Notes under the pieces: generated by a model
Told to the model about the DNA's origin: nothing
Seen by the model: only the letters and a program-made list of their open reading frames with translations
Databases searched by the model: none
Assembly: GCA_963696655.1 (NCBI GenBank)
Contig: CAVOLB010000130.1
Location: 27,940 to 91,939, forward strand
Direction: 5' to 3'
Length of the DNA stretch: 64,000 bases
DNA from: Hypericibacter sp963696655
GTDB lineage: Bacteria; Pseudomonadota; Alphaproteobacteria; Dongiales; Dongiaceae
Shown here: piece by piece, positions 17,780 through 26,557 of the stretch
Position numbering within the stretch: position 1 is the first letter of the stretch
Layout of the letters: each line of letters opens with the position of its first letter
Translations under genes and position numbers: made by a program

Positions 17780-18372
17780 TGAGCATGGCCGGGGCCCCCT
17801 TCGAGCAATGCCGCTGGCTGAACGAGCCGAGGGCCTGGCGCCTCGACCGCGACGGGCTTGCGGTCACGACCGACGACAAGACGGATTTCTGGCGCGAGAC
17901 CCATTACGGCTTCATCCGCGACAGTGGCCATTTCTTCGGCTTCGCCACCGTGGGCGACTTCACGGCCGACCTTCGGGTGCGCGCGAGCTATGACGCGCTC
18001 TACGACCAGGCCGGGATCATGGTCCGGCTCGACGAGACGAGCTGGGTCAAGGCCGGGATCGAGCTGACCGACGAGAGACCCGGCCTCGGCAGCGTGCTCA
18101 CCCTCGGGAAATCCGATTGGGCGACCGGAATCTTCGAGGGCGATCCCCAGGATTTCTGGATCCGCGCGAGCATCACCAAGGGCGTGCTGAAGCTCCAGGC
18201 CTCGGTTGACGGCAGGCATTGGCCGACCTTGCGTCTCTGCCCCTTCCCCGCGGCCGCCTCCTACCAGGTCGGCCCCTTCTGTTGCACGCCCGAGCGGCGC
18301 GGCCTCGAGGTTCGGTTCTCGGATTTCCGGGTCGGGCCGCCTTTGAACAAGGGCCTCCACGACCTCTCCTGA
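17779..18372 (+). CDS. DUF1349 (concanavalin-like) protein
   Basis: This 197-residue soluble protein resembles the DUF1349 family, which has a jelly-roll, concanavalin/glucanase-like fold. Supporting blocks are YDQAGIMVRLDETSWVKAGIE, WIRASITKG and the VGPFCCTPER segment. Family members often occur in carbohydrate-use loci, but no reaction has been firmly assigned. There is no signal peptide. It is translationally coupled to the upstream SDR, so it belongs to the pathway. It could bind or process a sugar-containing substrate. Confidence 0.75.
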   Translation: MSMAGAPFEQCRWLNEPRAWRLDRDGLAVTTDDKTDFWRETHYGFIRDSGHFFGFATVGDFTADLRVRASYDALYDQAGIMVRLDETSWVKAGIELTDERPGLGSVLTLGKSDWATGIFEGDPQDFWIRASITKGVLKLQASVDGRHWPTLRLCPFPAAASYQVGPFCCTPERRGLEVRFSDFRVGPPLNKGLHDLS

Positions 18373-18416
18373 AGCGCCTCCCGCACAACGCGACAAACAG
18401 CGAAATGGATATAGCC

Positions 18417-19895
18417 ATGAGAACATACCGCAATTGGATCGACGGCGACTGGCGCAAGCGCGGCGCCAGTGTGATCGAGCGGCGTTCGCCGGCTCACGGC
18501 GCGCTGCTGGCGAGTTTCCAGGACAGCGGCGCCGACGAGGTCGTGGCGGCCGTGGCCGCGGCGCGGCAGGCCTTCGACCGGCCCGGCGGCTGGCCGACGA
18601 TGCCCTCGCCCCAGCGCGCCGCGCTGCTGCAGAAGCTCGCCGATCTGATGGAGCGGGACGCCGAGAAGCTGGCGGTCATCGAGGCGGAGGAAGTCGGCAA
18701 GCCGATCCGCTTCGCGCGCGGCGAGGTCGGCGCTGCCATCGAGCTCACCCGCTATGCCTCGGCCCTGGCCTGGCAGATCGCGGGCGACGTCTTCAGCCAT
18801 CTGGGCGACGACAAGCTGGGCCTGGTCACGCGCGAGCCGCGCGGCGTCGTCGGCATGATCATCCCCTGGAACTTCCCGCTGGTGACCCTGTTCCAGAAGC
18901 TGCCCTTCGCGCTGGCCGCCGGCTGCTGCGTGGTGGTGAAGCCATCCGAGCTGACCTCAGGGACAGCGCTGGAAGTAGCCGCTCTCTCGGCTGAAGCCGG
19001 TTTCCCCGCGGGCGTCATCAATATCGTGACCGGCTCCGGGACCGCGGTCGGCGAGCCGCTGACCGGGCATCCCGATATCGACATGGTCTCCTTCACCGGC
19101 TCGACCGCGATCGGCAAGCGCATCGCCGGCAAGGCCGCGTCGCAGGTCAAGCGGGTGGCGCTCGAGCTGGGCGGCAAGGCCGCCAACACCGTCTTCGCCG
19201 ATGCCGACCTGGAGGCCGCGCTCGACGGCGTGCTGTTCGGCATGATCCTGAACCAGGGCGAGGAATGCTGCGCCGGCTCGCGCCTGCTCATCGAGAAGAA
19301 GATCGCCAAGGAGTTCGTCGAGCGGCTGGTGGCGCGTGCCGGCAAGGTCGTGGTGGGAATGCCGCTCGACGAGCGCACCGACATCGGCGCCCTCATCCAT
19401 GAGCCGCATCTCGAGAAGGTGCTGGGCTATGTCGCCAAGGGCCGCGACGAGGGCGCCAAGGTCGCCGCCGGCGGCCAGAGGCTGCGCGACGGCGGCCTCG
19501 ACAAGGGCTGCTTCATCGGGCCGACGGTCTTGACCGGCGTCACCCCCGCGATGACCGTCTTTCGCGAGGAGATCTTCGGGCCGGTGATCACCGTGACGCC
19601 GTTCGAGGGCGTCGAGCAGGCGGTGGCGCTCGCCAACGACACCGGCTATGGCCTCGCCAACGGGCTCTGGACCAAGGATGTCGACAAGGCGCTGCAGCTC
19701 TCCAAGCGCCTCAAGAGCGGCACCGTCTATGTGAACACCTATCTCGAGACGGCGCCGCAGATGCCGTTCGGCGGCTTCAAGCAGAGCGGGCTCGGCCGCG
19801 AGAACGGGCTCGACGGATTGCTGGAATATACCGAGGTGAAATCCACCTTCGTGAAGCTGGGCGCCCGGCCGCCGGCATTGCCGCACCTGGTCTGA
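18417..19895 (+). CDS. Aldehyde dehydrogenase, copy 2 of the locus
   Basis: This ALDH-superfamily enzyme has about 492 residues, with PWNFP at 150-154, catalytic Glu250 (LELGGKAAN) and Cys284 (GEECCAGSR). It ends the rightward operon and probably oxidises a semialdehyde made by the DapA-family enzyme. The start is uncertain between ATG 18417 and ATG 18405, as neither has a strong ribosome-binding site. I chose 18417 because the protein then begins directly at the RTYRNWIDG block where relatives begin. Confidence 0.92.
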   Translation: MRTYRNWIDGDWRKRGASVIERRSPAHGALLASFQDSGADEVVAAVAAARQAFDRPGGWPTMPSPQRAALLQKLADLMERDAEKLAVIEAEEVGKPIRFARGEVGAAIELTRYASALAWQIAGDVFSHLGDDKLGLVTREPRGVVGMIIPWNFPLVTLFQKLPFALAAGCCVVVKPSELTSGTALEVAALSAEAGFPAGVINIVTGSGTAVGEPLTGHPDIDMVSFTGSTAIGKRIAGKAASQVKRVALELGGKAANTVFADADLEAALDGVLFGMILNQGEECCAGSRLLIEKKIAKEFVERLVARAGKVVVGMPLDERTDIGALIHEPHLEKVLGYVAKGRDEGAKVAAGGQRLRDGGLDKGCFIGPTVLTGVTPAMTVFREEIFGPVITVTPFEGVEQAVALANDTGYGLANGLWTKDVDKALQLSKRLKSGTVYVNTYLETAPQMPFGGFKQSGLGRENGLDGLLEYTEVKSTFVKLGARPPALPHLV

Positions 19896-19898
19896 GGC

Positions 19899-20411
19899 TC
19901 AGTCTGCGCCGGGATAGGCGATCGCGAGGATCTCGACGGTTTCCTCGCCATTGGGCGTGCGCACGACCGCCATGTCGCCGACCGACTTGCCGATGAGCGC
20001 CTTGGCCATGGGCGAGACCCAGCTGATGCGCTTAGGCCCGAACTCCGTCTCGTCGATGCCGACGATGGTGGCCTCGACCTCGCGATCGTCCTCCCGCACC
20101 CAGCGCACGGTCGCGCCGAAATGCACCCGGCTCTTCGAGCCCGGCCGGGCGGGGTCGACGATCTCGGCCGCTTCGAGGCGCTTGTCGAGGAAGCGGATGC
20201 GCTTGTCGATCTCGCGTAAGCGCTTCTTGCCATAGATATAGTCGCCATTCTCCGAGCGGTCGCCATTGCCGGCGGCCCATTCGACCACGCGCACCACCTC
20301 CGGCCGCTCCTCGGTCCAGAGCTTCCTGCGCTCGGCCATGAGCCGCGCATGGCCGTCGGGCGTCATGTAGTTCTTCTTGGGCGGCGGCGGCTGGTCGTCG
20401 CGGAGCTTCAT
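19899..20411 (-). CDS. greB: Transcription elongation factor GreB
   Basis: This 170-residue Gre factor rescues backtracked RNA polymerase by stimulating transcript cleavage. The N-terminal coiled coil contains the acidic tip (GDRSENGDYIYGKKRLREID, around residues 49-68). The C-terminal FKBP-like domain includes WVSPMAKALIGKSVGD and VEILAI. The YIYGKKR block favours GreB over GreA. The ATG overlaps the stop of the upstream acetyltransferase (ATGA). It is convergent with the aldehyde dehydrogenase, with a gap of only 3 bases. Confidence 0.93.
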   Translation of the reverse strand: MKLRDDQPPPPKKNYMTPDGHARLMAERRKLWTEERPEVVRVVEWAAGNGDRSENGDYIYGKKRLREIDKRIRFLDKRLEAAEIVDPARPGSKSRVHFGATVRWVREDDREVEATIVGIDETEFGPKRISWVSPMAKALIGKSVGDMAVVRTPNGEETVEILAIAYPGAD

Positions 20412-21214
20412 GAGGGTCCAAACAATTCGTCGTGGCGGCGTGCGATCCGGGGCCAGAGGCCGGCCGCTTCCGGCAGGCTGATGCCGAACTGCGCGACCAA
20501 CGCCTCGGCATGGGCCTCCGGCGTCTCCAGGATATGGTCCCGCGCGCCCTCTTTATCGACCATTTTCAGCACCCGACCCACCAGGGCCACCACACCATCG
20601 GGCCGGTGGCGGAGGCAGACCAGATTCTGGACGAAGCGCGAATCCGGGTCGGTCTGCAGCCACTGGCATTGCCGTGCCAGCAGGCCCCGATCGGCCGGCT
20701 GGCGGCGGAAATCGAACGAGCCGGCGAAGGCGAGCTCATGATTGTGAAAGCGCCACCACTCGCCCTCCAGCCGTTCGAGCCGCACTGTGCGCCACCCCTG
20801 CCGGTAGCGGTCCTCGCGCAAGGGGATCGGCTCGGAGGGCCCGTCGCCCAGCCCGACATCGACGAGATAGGGTTGGTCCAGATCGATCGTGAGCGCCAGG
20901 TGATTGCCGATGGCGGTATCGCCCCGCTGCGCCCGCAGCACCGCCCCCGTCATCCGCATGACGCGAAAGCCGATCCGCTCCAGCGCCCAGGCGAAGAGGC
21001 CGTTCATCTCGTAGCACCAGCCGCCGCGCCCGCCCGTCACCAGCTTGGCGAAGGCGTCGCGGGGCTCGATCGTCACCGGCCGGCCGAGCTGCACGTCGAG
21101 ATTCTCGTAGGGGATATGTTCGAGATGGCCGCGCTGGATCCGGGCCAGGGTCGCCAAATCGGGCGCCGGGCGGCCGGTGAATCCGATGCGATCGAGATAG
21201 GCCTGCAGTTCCAT
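20408..21214 (-). CDS. Arylamine N-acetyltransferase
   Basis: This 268-residue enzyme acetylates arylamines and hydrazines from acetyl-CoA. The Cys-His-Asp triad can be placed: Cys67 in GGRGGWCYEMN, His105 in GNHLAL and Asp119 in YLVDVG. The N-terminal HLEHIPYENLD block is characteristic. I chose the ATG at 21214, where homology begins; the longer open frame upstream runs into the promoter of a divergent gene. It overlaps greB by four bases. Confidence 0.92.
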   Translation of the reverse strand: MELQAYLDRIGFTGRPAPDLATLARIQRGHLEHIPYENLDVQLGRPVTIEPRDAFAKLVTGGRGGWCYEMNGLFAWALERIGFRVMRMTGAVLRAQRGDTAIGNHLALTIDLDQPYLVDVGLGDGPSEPIPLREDRYRQGWRTVRLERLEGEWWRFHNHELAFAGSFDFRRQPADRGLLARQCQWLQTDPDSRFVQNLVCLRHRPDGVVALVGRVLKMVDKEGARDHILETPEAHAEALVAQFGISLPEAAGLWPRIARRHDELFGPS

Positions 21215-21307
21215 GCGATGTCGACGCCCGGTGTTGGACAGGAACCCCGCCGGGATTCCAGAATAGGCTCCTCCTGTAGTCGAACCCGACCTCGAGGAGA
21301 AGTGCGT

Positions 21308-21583
21308 TTGAGCGGCCTGTCCTCCCTGCGTCTCGCCCTGCTGGTCCTCGCCGGCCTGGAGATCCTGGCCGGCATCGGGATCATGGGCGTCTTCTATAAG
21401 GGCTCGGCCGACCCGATCGGGCGCAATATCGCCTATGGGATCATGGGCCTGACCCTCATTCCGCTGGCGCTCTGCGTGATGCCGGCGCTGTTCCTCGCGC
21501 TGATCGACCGCTGGCTGCCCTGGGGGCTGCTGCTGGCCCTCGCGGCGATCCCGGTCTGGCTCTTCCTGATGCGCATCGCCTGA
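21308..21583 (+). CDS. Small membrane protein of unknown function
   Basis: This 91-residue hydrophobic protein has three likely transmembrane segments (about residues 5-27, 40-62 and 68-88) and few charged residues. I do not recognise a family. The TTG at 21308 is preferred because AGGAG lies 8 bases upstream; the in-frame GTG at 21302 would be only 2 bases from that site. It is divergent from the acetyltransferase gene and stands alone ahead of the oxygenase gene. Confidence 0.6.
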   Translation: MSGLSSLRLALLVLAGLEILAGIGIMGVFYKGSADPIGRNIAYGIMGLTLIPLALCVMPALFLALIDRWLPWGLLLALAAIPVWLFLMRIA

Positions 21584-21735
21584 CGTCGGCACCGCCTCCT
21601 TATCATTTGTGAATGATCGCAACCGCCGATTGCTTCGATGATGGCGCCGGCGAGGCCGGCTCGATGCCCCAGGGGCTCCCGCCGTCGAAGCGAGCGATGC
21701 GTGCCGGGGACATGCCGGCCACGGGGGAGAGAGTG

Positions 21736-22698
21736 ATGGACCAGCCGGTCTCCACGAACGTCCCGGAACCCCTGACGGCCCCTTCCCTCGTGGTGGACGA
21801 TTTCATGCCTCCGGATGCCGCCCGCTCGATGCGGACCGATATCGAGGCGCATTTCGCGAACCCGGCGAAGCATCAAGCGGACGTCCATCAGGTCTGGAAC
21901 TACTGGTATGTCCCCGGTCTCTACACCTATCTGAAGACCCAGCCCGAGAAGGTCATCCACCGCGACAAGGTCGAGCAATTCCTTCGAACTCTGGAGCGCT
22001 GGTCGATCGATCTGCTGGGCCTCGGCGGCGTGACCTGGCCGTTTCTCAGCTTCTATGTGAATGGCTGCAGCCAGGGCCTCCACAATGATTCCAAGAATGG
22101 CCGCTTCGGCTTCGTCTATTCCCTGACGCCGCCCGAGCGGCGCACCCAGGGCGGCGAAACGATCCTGTTGCGGGAGGGCGATCTCTTCCGCCGCAATCTC
22201 CGCTCGGCAAACGCAGGGACCGGGCTCTACGACCTGATCGAGCCCCGCTTCAACCGGCTCGTGCTGTTCGACGACCGCATGGTCCATGGCGTCTCGCGGG
22301 TCAGCGGATCGATGGATCCGATCGACGCGCGTTGCGTGATGCATGGCCATATCGAGGAAACCGGGCCGATCGTCACGGGGGCCCTGTCGAAAGAGGCCAC
22401 CCGGTCGGGTGTCCGTGGCGCGCTGGAGCGTTTCGCGACCGGCCGGACCGCCGTCATCCCCCATTATCATGGGCCGATCGCGCTTCGCTTCACGATCTCG
22501 CCCGCCGGCCAGGTCGTTCAGGTCCGCGTCCTGCTCGATCGCGTGTTCCATGAGCTGGATGGCCATGGCGGGTGGGAGCCGATCAGAACCGGCCTGCTCG
22601 AAAGCCTCCAGGCCGCTGTCTTCCCTCCCGCCTCGGGCGAGACGAGCGTGACCCTGCCCATGACATTCGGCGGCCCCGTCAGACGGCCCGGCGACTAG
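21736..22698 (+). CDS. 2OG-Fe(II) oxygenase-like protein with TonB/AgmX-like C-terminal domain
   Basis: This protein has about 320 residues. The first 200 or so look like a prolyl-4-hydroxylase-type 2-oxoglutarate/Fe(II) oxygenase: the HxD pair is His116/Asp118 (GLHNDSKNGRFGF), the distal His is His184 (DRMVHGVSRV) and Arg188 could bind 2-oxoglutarate. The last 70 residues (TISPAGQVVQVRV...FPPASG...PMTFG) resemble the TonB/AgmX/PglI C-terminal fold. The substrate is unknown. I chose the ATG at 21736 because GGGGAGAG precedes it; earlier in-frame starts such as 21613 have no clear site. Confidence 0.72.
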   Translation: MDQPVSTNVPEPLTAPSLVVDDFMPPDAARSMRTDIEAHFANPAKHQADVHQVWNYWYVPGLYTYLKTQPEKVIHRDKVEQFLRTLERWSIDLLGLGGVTWPFLSFYVNGCSQGLHNDSKNGRFGFVYSLTPPERRTQGGETILLREGDLFRRNLRSANAGTGLYDLIEPRFNRLVLFDDRMVHGVSRVSGSMDPIDARCVMHGHIEETGPIVTGALSKEATRSGVRGALERFATGRTAVIPHYHGPIALRFTISPAGQVVQVRVLLDRVFHELDGHGGWEPIRTGLLESLQAAVFPPASGETSVTLPMTFGGPVRRPGD

Positions 22699-23131
22699 GC
22701 CCGCTCGACGATCGCCCCCGGAACGAGCCGCCGGCGCCGATCCGGATCGCGTCCACCGGCATAGACGAGGCAAGCACCTTGTCCATGCGGAGAGAGCGCC
22801 GGCCAATCAAGCCCTGCATCCCGTCCCGAGTTGCGACGGCCACGTCCTTGGCGGTGCCGCTGCCCTGGTCGCCGCCGCCCGCGCCCGCCTGGTAAAGAAT
22901 TCATCAATGCGGACAACGGCCCTGCCTGCATATGGCTCAGGGCGTGGGGCAGCGTGCACGCAGGCATTCTCCTTTCGGCTAATGCAACGCCTGTTAATCG
23001 TTTTTTTCTGAATTACTCGGCAAAACTCCGTATGCGAATTCCGCGAGGTGGTGCGGCGCCAGGGAGAGGCGCCATGACTTTCGGCACCACGGGCCTGCGG
23101 CGATATCGTGCCAATCAGGGGGATGACGACG
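22699..23131. other. Intergenic region, no gene seen
   Basis: These 433 bases hold no convincing gene; the open frames crossing them are compositional shadows. An AT-richer patch around 22978-23035 probably carries the promoter of the sensor-kinase operon, but I cannot fix -35 and -10 boxes. An AGGGGG ribosome-binding site ends the region at 23117-23122. Confidence 0.5.
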
Positions 23132-25048
23132 ATGACACTTGGGCGCCAGTCACCGAACAGTTCCTTGAACAAGCGGGTCATGCTGGTGCTGGGCGCCGTG
23201 CTGGCCATCCTGCTGGCGGCCAACGGCGCCATCTTCGGCCTCGTCGTCTGGCCGGCCTTCGTCGATGTCGAGCAGACCGCGGGCCAGAAGAACGTCAATC
23301 GGGTTGCCGACGCGCTCGCGGGCGAGCAGCAGAATCTGGAACGGGTCGCCCATGACTGGAGCGCCTGGGATCCGACCTACGAATATGTCGTGAAGCCCAA
23401 CGACGAATATGACCGTCAGAGCTTCACCTTCGACGTGATGCGGGATCTCAATCTCAATCTGCTCGCCATCTACGACACCAGCGGCAAGATGGTCCGCACC
23501 GAGACCTACGATTTCGACACCGGCAAGGAGCTGACCGTCGGCACCTTCGCCCCGACGATTCCCGCCGACGACCCGCTGATGCTCCATGCCGAGGATCAGC
23601 AGGTCTCCGGGATCCTGCTCACGGAACACGGCCCGATGCTGCTGGCGGGCTACCCGATCCTGCAGAGCACCCGCGAGGGGCCCGTGCGCGGCACCCTCTT
23701 CATGGGCCGCTTCGTCAACAAGGCGATGGTCGACGGGCTGGTCAACCAGACCCACGTGCAGTTCGACGTCTTCCAGACGGACCAGACGGCGCTGCCCGCC
23801 GACCTCAAGGACGTCTCCAGCCGCTTGCTGAGCGGCAAGGATGACATCTTCAAGATCGCGGACAGCAAGACGCTCGTTGCCTTCCATCTGCTGCCCACCA
23901 TGCGCGACGGCGCGCCGCTGATGATCCAGGTCGAGACGCCGCGCGCCATCACCGGCATTGCCCGGACCACGCTCAGCATCGCCGGCATTTCCACCCTGGT
24001 GGCGGGCTTCCTGCTGATGGGGATGATGTGGCACATGCTGACCCGCCATATCGTGGTGCCGCTGAAGAAGTTGACGGCGCATGTGCTGGAGGTCGGCCAG
24101 ACCGGCGACCTCACCAAGCGCCTGACGCTCGACCGCGACGACGAGATCGGCGTTCTGGCGCGCGAGTTCGACGCCGCCAACTCGCAGCTCGACAATGCCC
24201 GCAGGCGGCTGCTCGAGCAGTCCTATATGAGCGGCATGGCCGAGATCGCGGCCGGCGTGATGCATAACATCCGCAACGCGTTGAGCCCCGTGGCCGTGAC
24301 GCTCTGGAAGCTCTCCGAGACCGCGAGCGAGCCGCCGCCGGCCCATCTCGAGACGGCCCTGACCGAATTGAAGTCCGACGCGCCGGCGCCCGAGCGGCGC
24401 GGCAAGCTGCTCGAATATGTGGAGGCGGCACTCCGCAAGCTCTTCGCCGAGCGCAAGCGCCTGGCGGAGGATCTCAAGGCCATCGGCGACCAGAACCGTC
24501 ATATCGAGCAGATCCTGCAGGACCACACCGCCCTCAGCATGGGCGTCCGCCAGGCGGAGCCGGTGGCTCTGTCCAAGGTGGTCGAGGAATCGGCCAGGCT
24601 GCTGCCGGCCCGCGGCAATGCGGATATCCAGGTGACGTTCGGCCCCGGCCTGGCATCGCTGCCGCCGGTCCTCGGCAATCCGATCGTCCTGGCCCAGCTC
24701 CTGGGCAACCTCATCATGAACTCCGCCGAGGCGATCGCCGAAACCGGCCGGGGCACCGGCCGCATCACGATCGACGGCACGCTCGACAACAGCGGCGACC
24801 GGCCGATGGTTCGCATGACCGTCGGCGACGACGGCGTGGGCATCGACAAGGCCAACCTCACCAACGTCTTCGAGCGCGGCTTCAGCACGAAACGCGACAA
24901 GACCGGCGGCCTCGGGCTGCACTGGTCCGCCAACAGCGTCGCCGCCATGGCGGGGCGCATGTATGCGGAAAGCGACGGCCCGGGCAAGGGCGCACAGATC
25001 CATGTGCTCCTGCCGACGGCAAGCCAGGCCCTGGGTGTGGCAGCATGA
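23132..25048 (+). CDS. Membrane sensor histidine kinase with CHASE4-like periplasmic domain
   Basis: This sensor kinase has about 638 residues. An N-terminal membrane helix (about 15-38) is followed by a periplasmic domain with the CHASE4-like WSAWDPTYEYV block, a second helix, a HAMP linker, a phospho-acceptor helix with the unusual H-box MHNIRNALSP and a HATPase_c domain (NSAEAI N-box, GDDGVGI, GFSTK and GGLGLHWS). HNIRNAL-type kinases often act with adjacent receivers. The ATG at 23132 has AGGGGG nine bases upstream; ATG 23123 and GTG 23108 are alternatives. Its stop overlaps the next gene (ATGA). Confidence 0.9.
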   Translation: MTLGRQSPNSSLNKRVMLVLGAVLAILLAANGAIFGLVVWPAFVDVEQTAGQKNVNRVADALAGEQQNLERVAHDWSAWDPTYEYVVKPNDEYDRQSFTFDVMRDLNLNLLAIYDTSGKMVRTETYDFDTGKELTVGTFAPTIPADDPLMLHAEDQQVSGILLTEHGPMLLAGYPILQSTREGPVRGTLFMGRFVNKAMVDGLVNQTHVQFDVFQTDQTALPADLKDVSSRLLSGKDDIFKIADSKTLVAFHLLPTMRDGAPLMIQVETPRAITGIARTTLSIAGISTLVAGFLLMGMMWHMLTRHIVVPLKKLTAHVLEVGQTGDLTKRLTLDRDDEIGVLAREFDAANSQLDNARRRLLEQSYMSGMAEIAAGVMHNIRNALSPVAVTLWKLSETASEPPPAHLETALTELKSDAPAPERRGKLLEYVEAALRKLFAERKRLAEDLKAIGDQNRHIEQILQDHTALSMGVRQAEPVALSKVVEESARLLPARGNADIQVTFGPGLASLPPVLGNPIVLAQLLGNLIMNSAEAIAETGRGTGRITIDGTLDNSGDRPMVRMTVGDDGVGIDKANLTNVFERGFSTKRDKTGGLGLHWSANSVAAMAGRMYAESDGPGKGAQIHVLLPTASQALGVAA

Positions 25049-26397
25049 TGATCCCGGCACGCCCCATCTACCGCGTCCTGATCGCCGACGACGAACGCTC
25101 GGTTCTCGATGCCTATCGCACCGTCTTCGGCGACATCGCCGCGCCCCACGGGAACGACAACCGGCTGGCCGATCTCGAAGGCGAGCTCTTCAACGCGACC
25201 GCGTCCGCCGCTGCGGATTCGACGCCGTTCTTCCAGCCGGTGCTTTGCCGACGCGGCGAAGAGGCGATCGACACCATCATGTCCGCCCGGCGGGATCGCA
25301 TCGAGTTCCCGGTGGCCTTCCTCGATGTGCGCATGCCGCCCGGTATCGACGGCATCGAGACGGCGGCGCGCATCCGGGCGCTCGACCCCGCGATCAACAT
25401 CGTGATGGTCACCGCCTATGCGGACAAGCATCCGCGGCAGATCGCCGAGCTGGTCCAGCCCTTCGACAAGCTGTTCTATATCAACAAGCCGTTCCAGGCG
25501 ACCGAGATCCAGCAGTTCGCGCTGGCGCTGAGCGAGAAATGGAAGGCCGAGCAGCAGCTGCGTCAGGTCAACCAGGATCTGCTGCTGCGCTGCCGCGAGC
25601 TCGAGGCCACGCATGCCAATCTCCGCGAGGCGCGCGAGCGGGCCGAAGCGGCCAGCCGGGCCAAGAGCATCTTTCTCGCCAACATGAGCCATGAGCTCCG
25701 CACGCCGCTCAACGCCGTCATCGGCTTCGCCGATGTCATGCGCAAGGAGACGTTCGGGCCGATCGGCAACGAGCGCTACAAGGAATATCTCGACGACATC
25801 AGCCACAGCAGCGAGCATCTGCTCGAGGTGATCAACGACCTGCTGGATTTCTCCAAGATCGAGGCCGGCAAGCTCGAAGTCGTGGTCGAGGATGTCGATC
25901 TCGTCGACATGCTGATCAATGTCGCCAACATGCTGCGGCCCCAGGCCGATCAGCGGAAGGTCGCCCTCGACTACATCCCGCCGGCGGCAAACCTCGTCAT
26001 TCGCGCCGATTCCTACCGCCTCCGGCAGGTCCTGCTGAACCTTCTCTCCAATGCCGTGAAGTTCACGCAAGCCTCAGGCCGCGTGACCGTCTCCGCCAGG
26101 ATCCAGGATACGGGCGAGCTCTCCCTCTCGATCGCCGATACCGGCATCGGCATGTCGCCGACCGACCTTTCGGCGGCGCTGGAGCCCTTCCAGCAGGTCG
26201 ACCAGGGTCTGGCCCGCCGCTACGAAGGTACCGGCCTCGGGCTTCCGCTGGCCCGGCGCCTGTCCGAGCTCCTGGGGGCGAAGCTCGACCTGACCAGCGA
26301 GGTCGGCAAAGGCACCGAAGCGGTCGTCACCTTCCCGCGGAAACTCTATGCCGCGGCGGCACGCCCGACGGGCAATTCGCCGGCGGCCGCGGAGTAA
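25045..26397 (+). CDS. Hybrid receiver-histidine kinase
   Basis: This 450-residue soluble protein starts with a receiver domain (acidic pair DDE at 15-17, phospho-acceptor Asp94 in FLDVRMPPG, Lys148 in INKPF), followed by a coiled coil, a HisKA domain with His216 (MSHELRTPLN) and a HATPase_c domain (LLSNAVKF, DTGIGM, GTGLGLPLA). The receiver has a longer than usual segment (about residues 30-70) before its central strand. It overlaps the upstream membrane kinase by four bases, so the two should form one phosphorelay. No DNA-binding output is encoded nearby. Confidence 0.92.
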   Translation: MMIPARPIYRVLIADDERSVLDAYRTVFGDIAAPHGNDNRLADLEGELFNATASAAADSTPFFQPVLCRRGEEAIDTIMSARRDRIEFPVAFLDVRMPPGIDGIETAARIRALDPAINIVMVTAYADKHPRQIAELVQPFDKLFYINKPFQATEIQQFALALSEKWKAEQQLRQVNQDLLLRCRELEATHANLREARERAEAASRAKSIFLANMSHELRTPLNAVIGFADVMRKETFGPIGNERYKEYLDDISHSSEHLLEVINDLLDFSKIEAGKLEVVVEDVDLVDMLINVANMLRPQADQRKVALDYIPPAANLVIRADSYRLRQVLLNLLSNAVKFTQASGRVTVSARIQDTGELSLSIADTGIGMSPTDLSAALEPFQQVDQGLARRYEGTGLGLPLARRLSELLGAKLDLTSEVGKGTEAVVTFPRKLYAAAARPTGNSPAAAE

Positions 26398-26557
26398 CGG
26401 CCGCCCGGCTTCCCGATCGGCGTTTGCCGGTTCAAGGCACTTCGATCCTGTGCTACGCCCGTCCGGCCGATACCCGACGGGCCGTTCGAGTCTTCGAATG
26501 CCGCGCGGGCCACGGACGCAAGACGTCTCCCGGTCGACCCGCGGTGGAGAGCATCAC

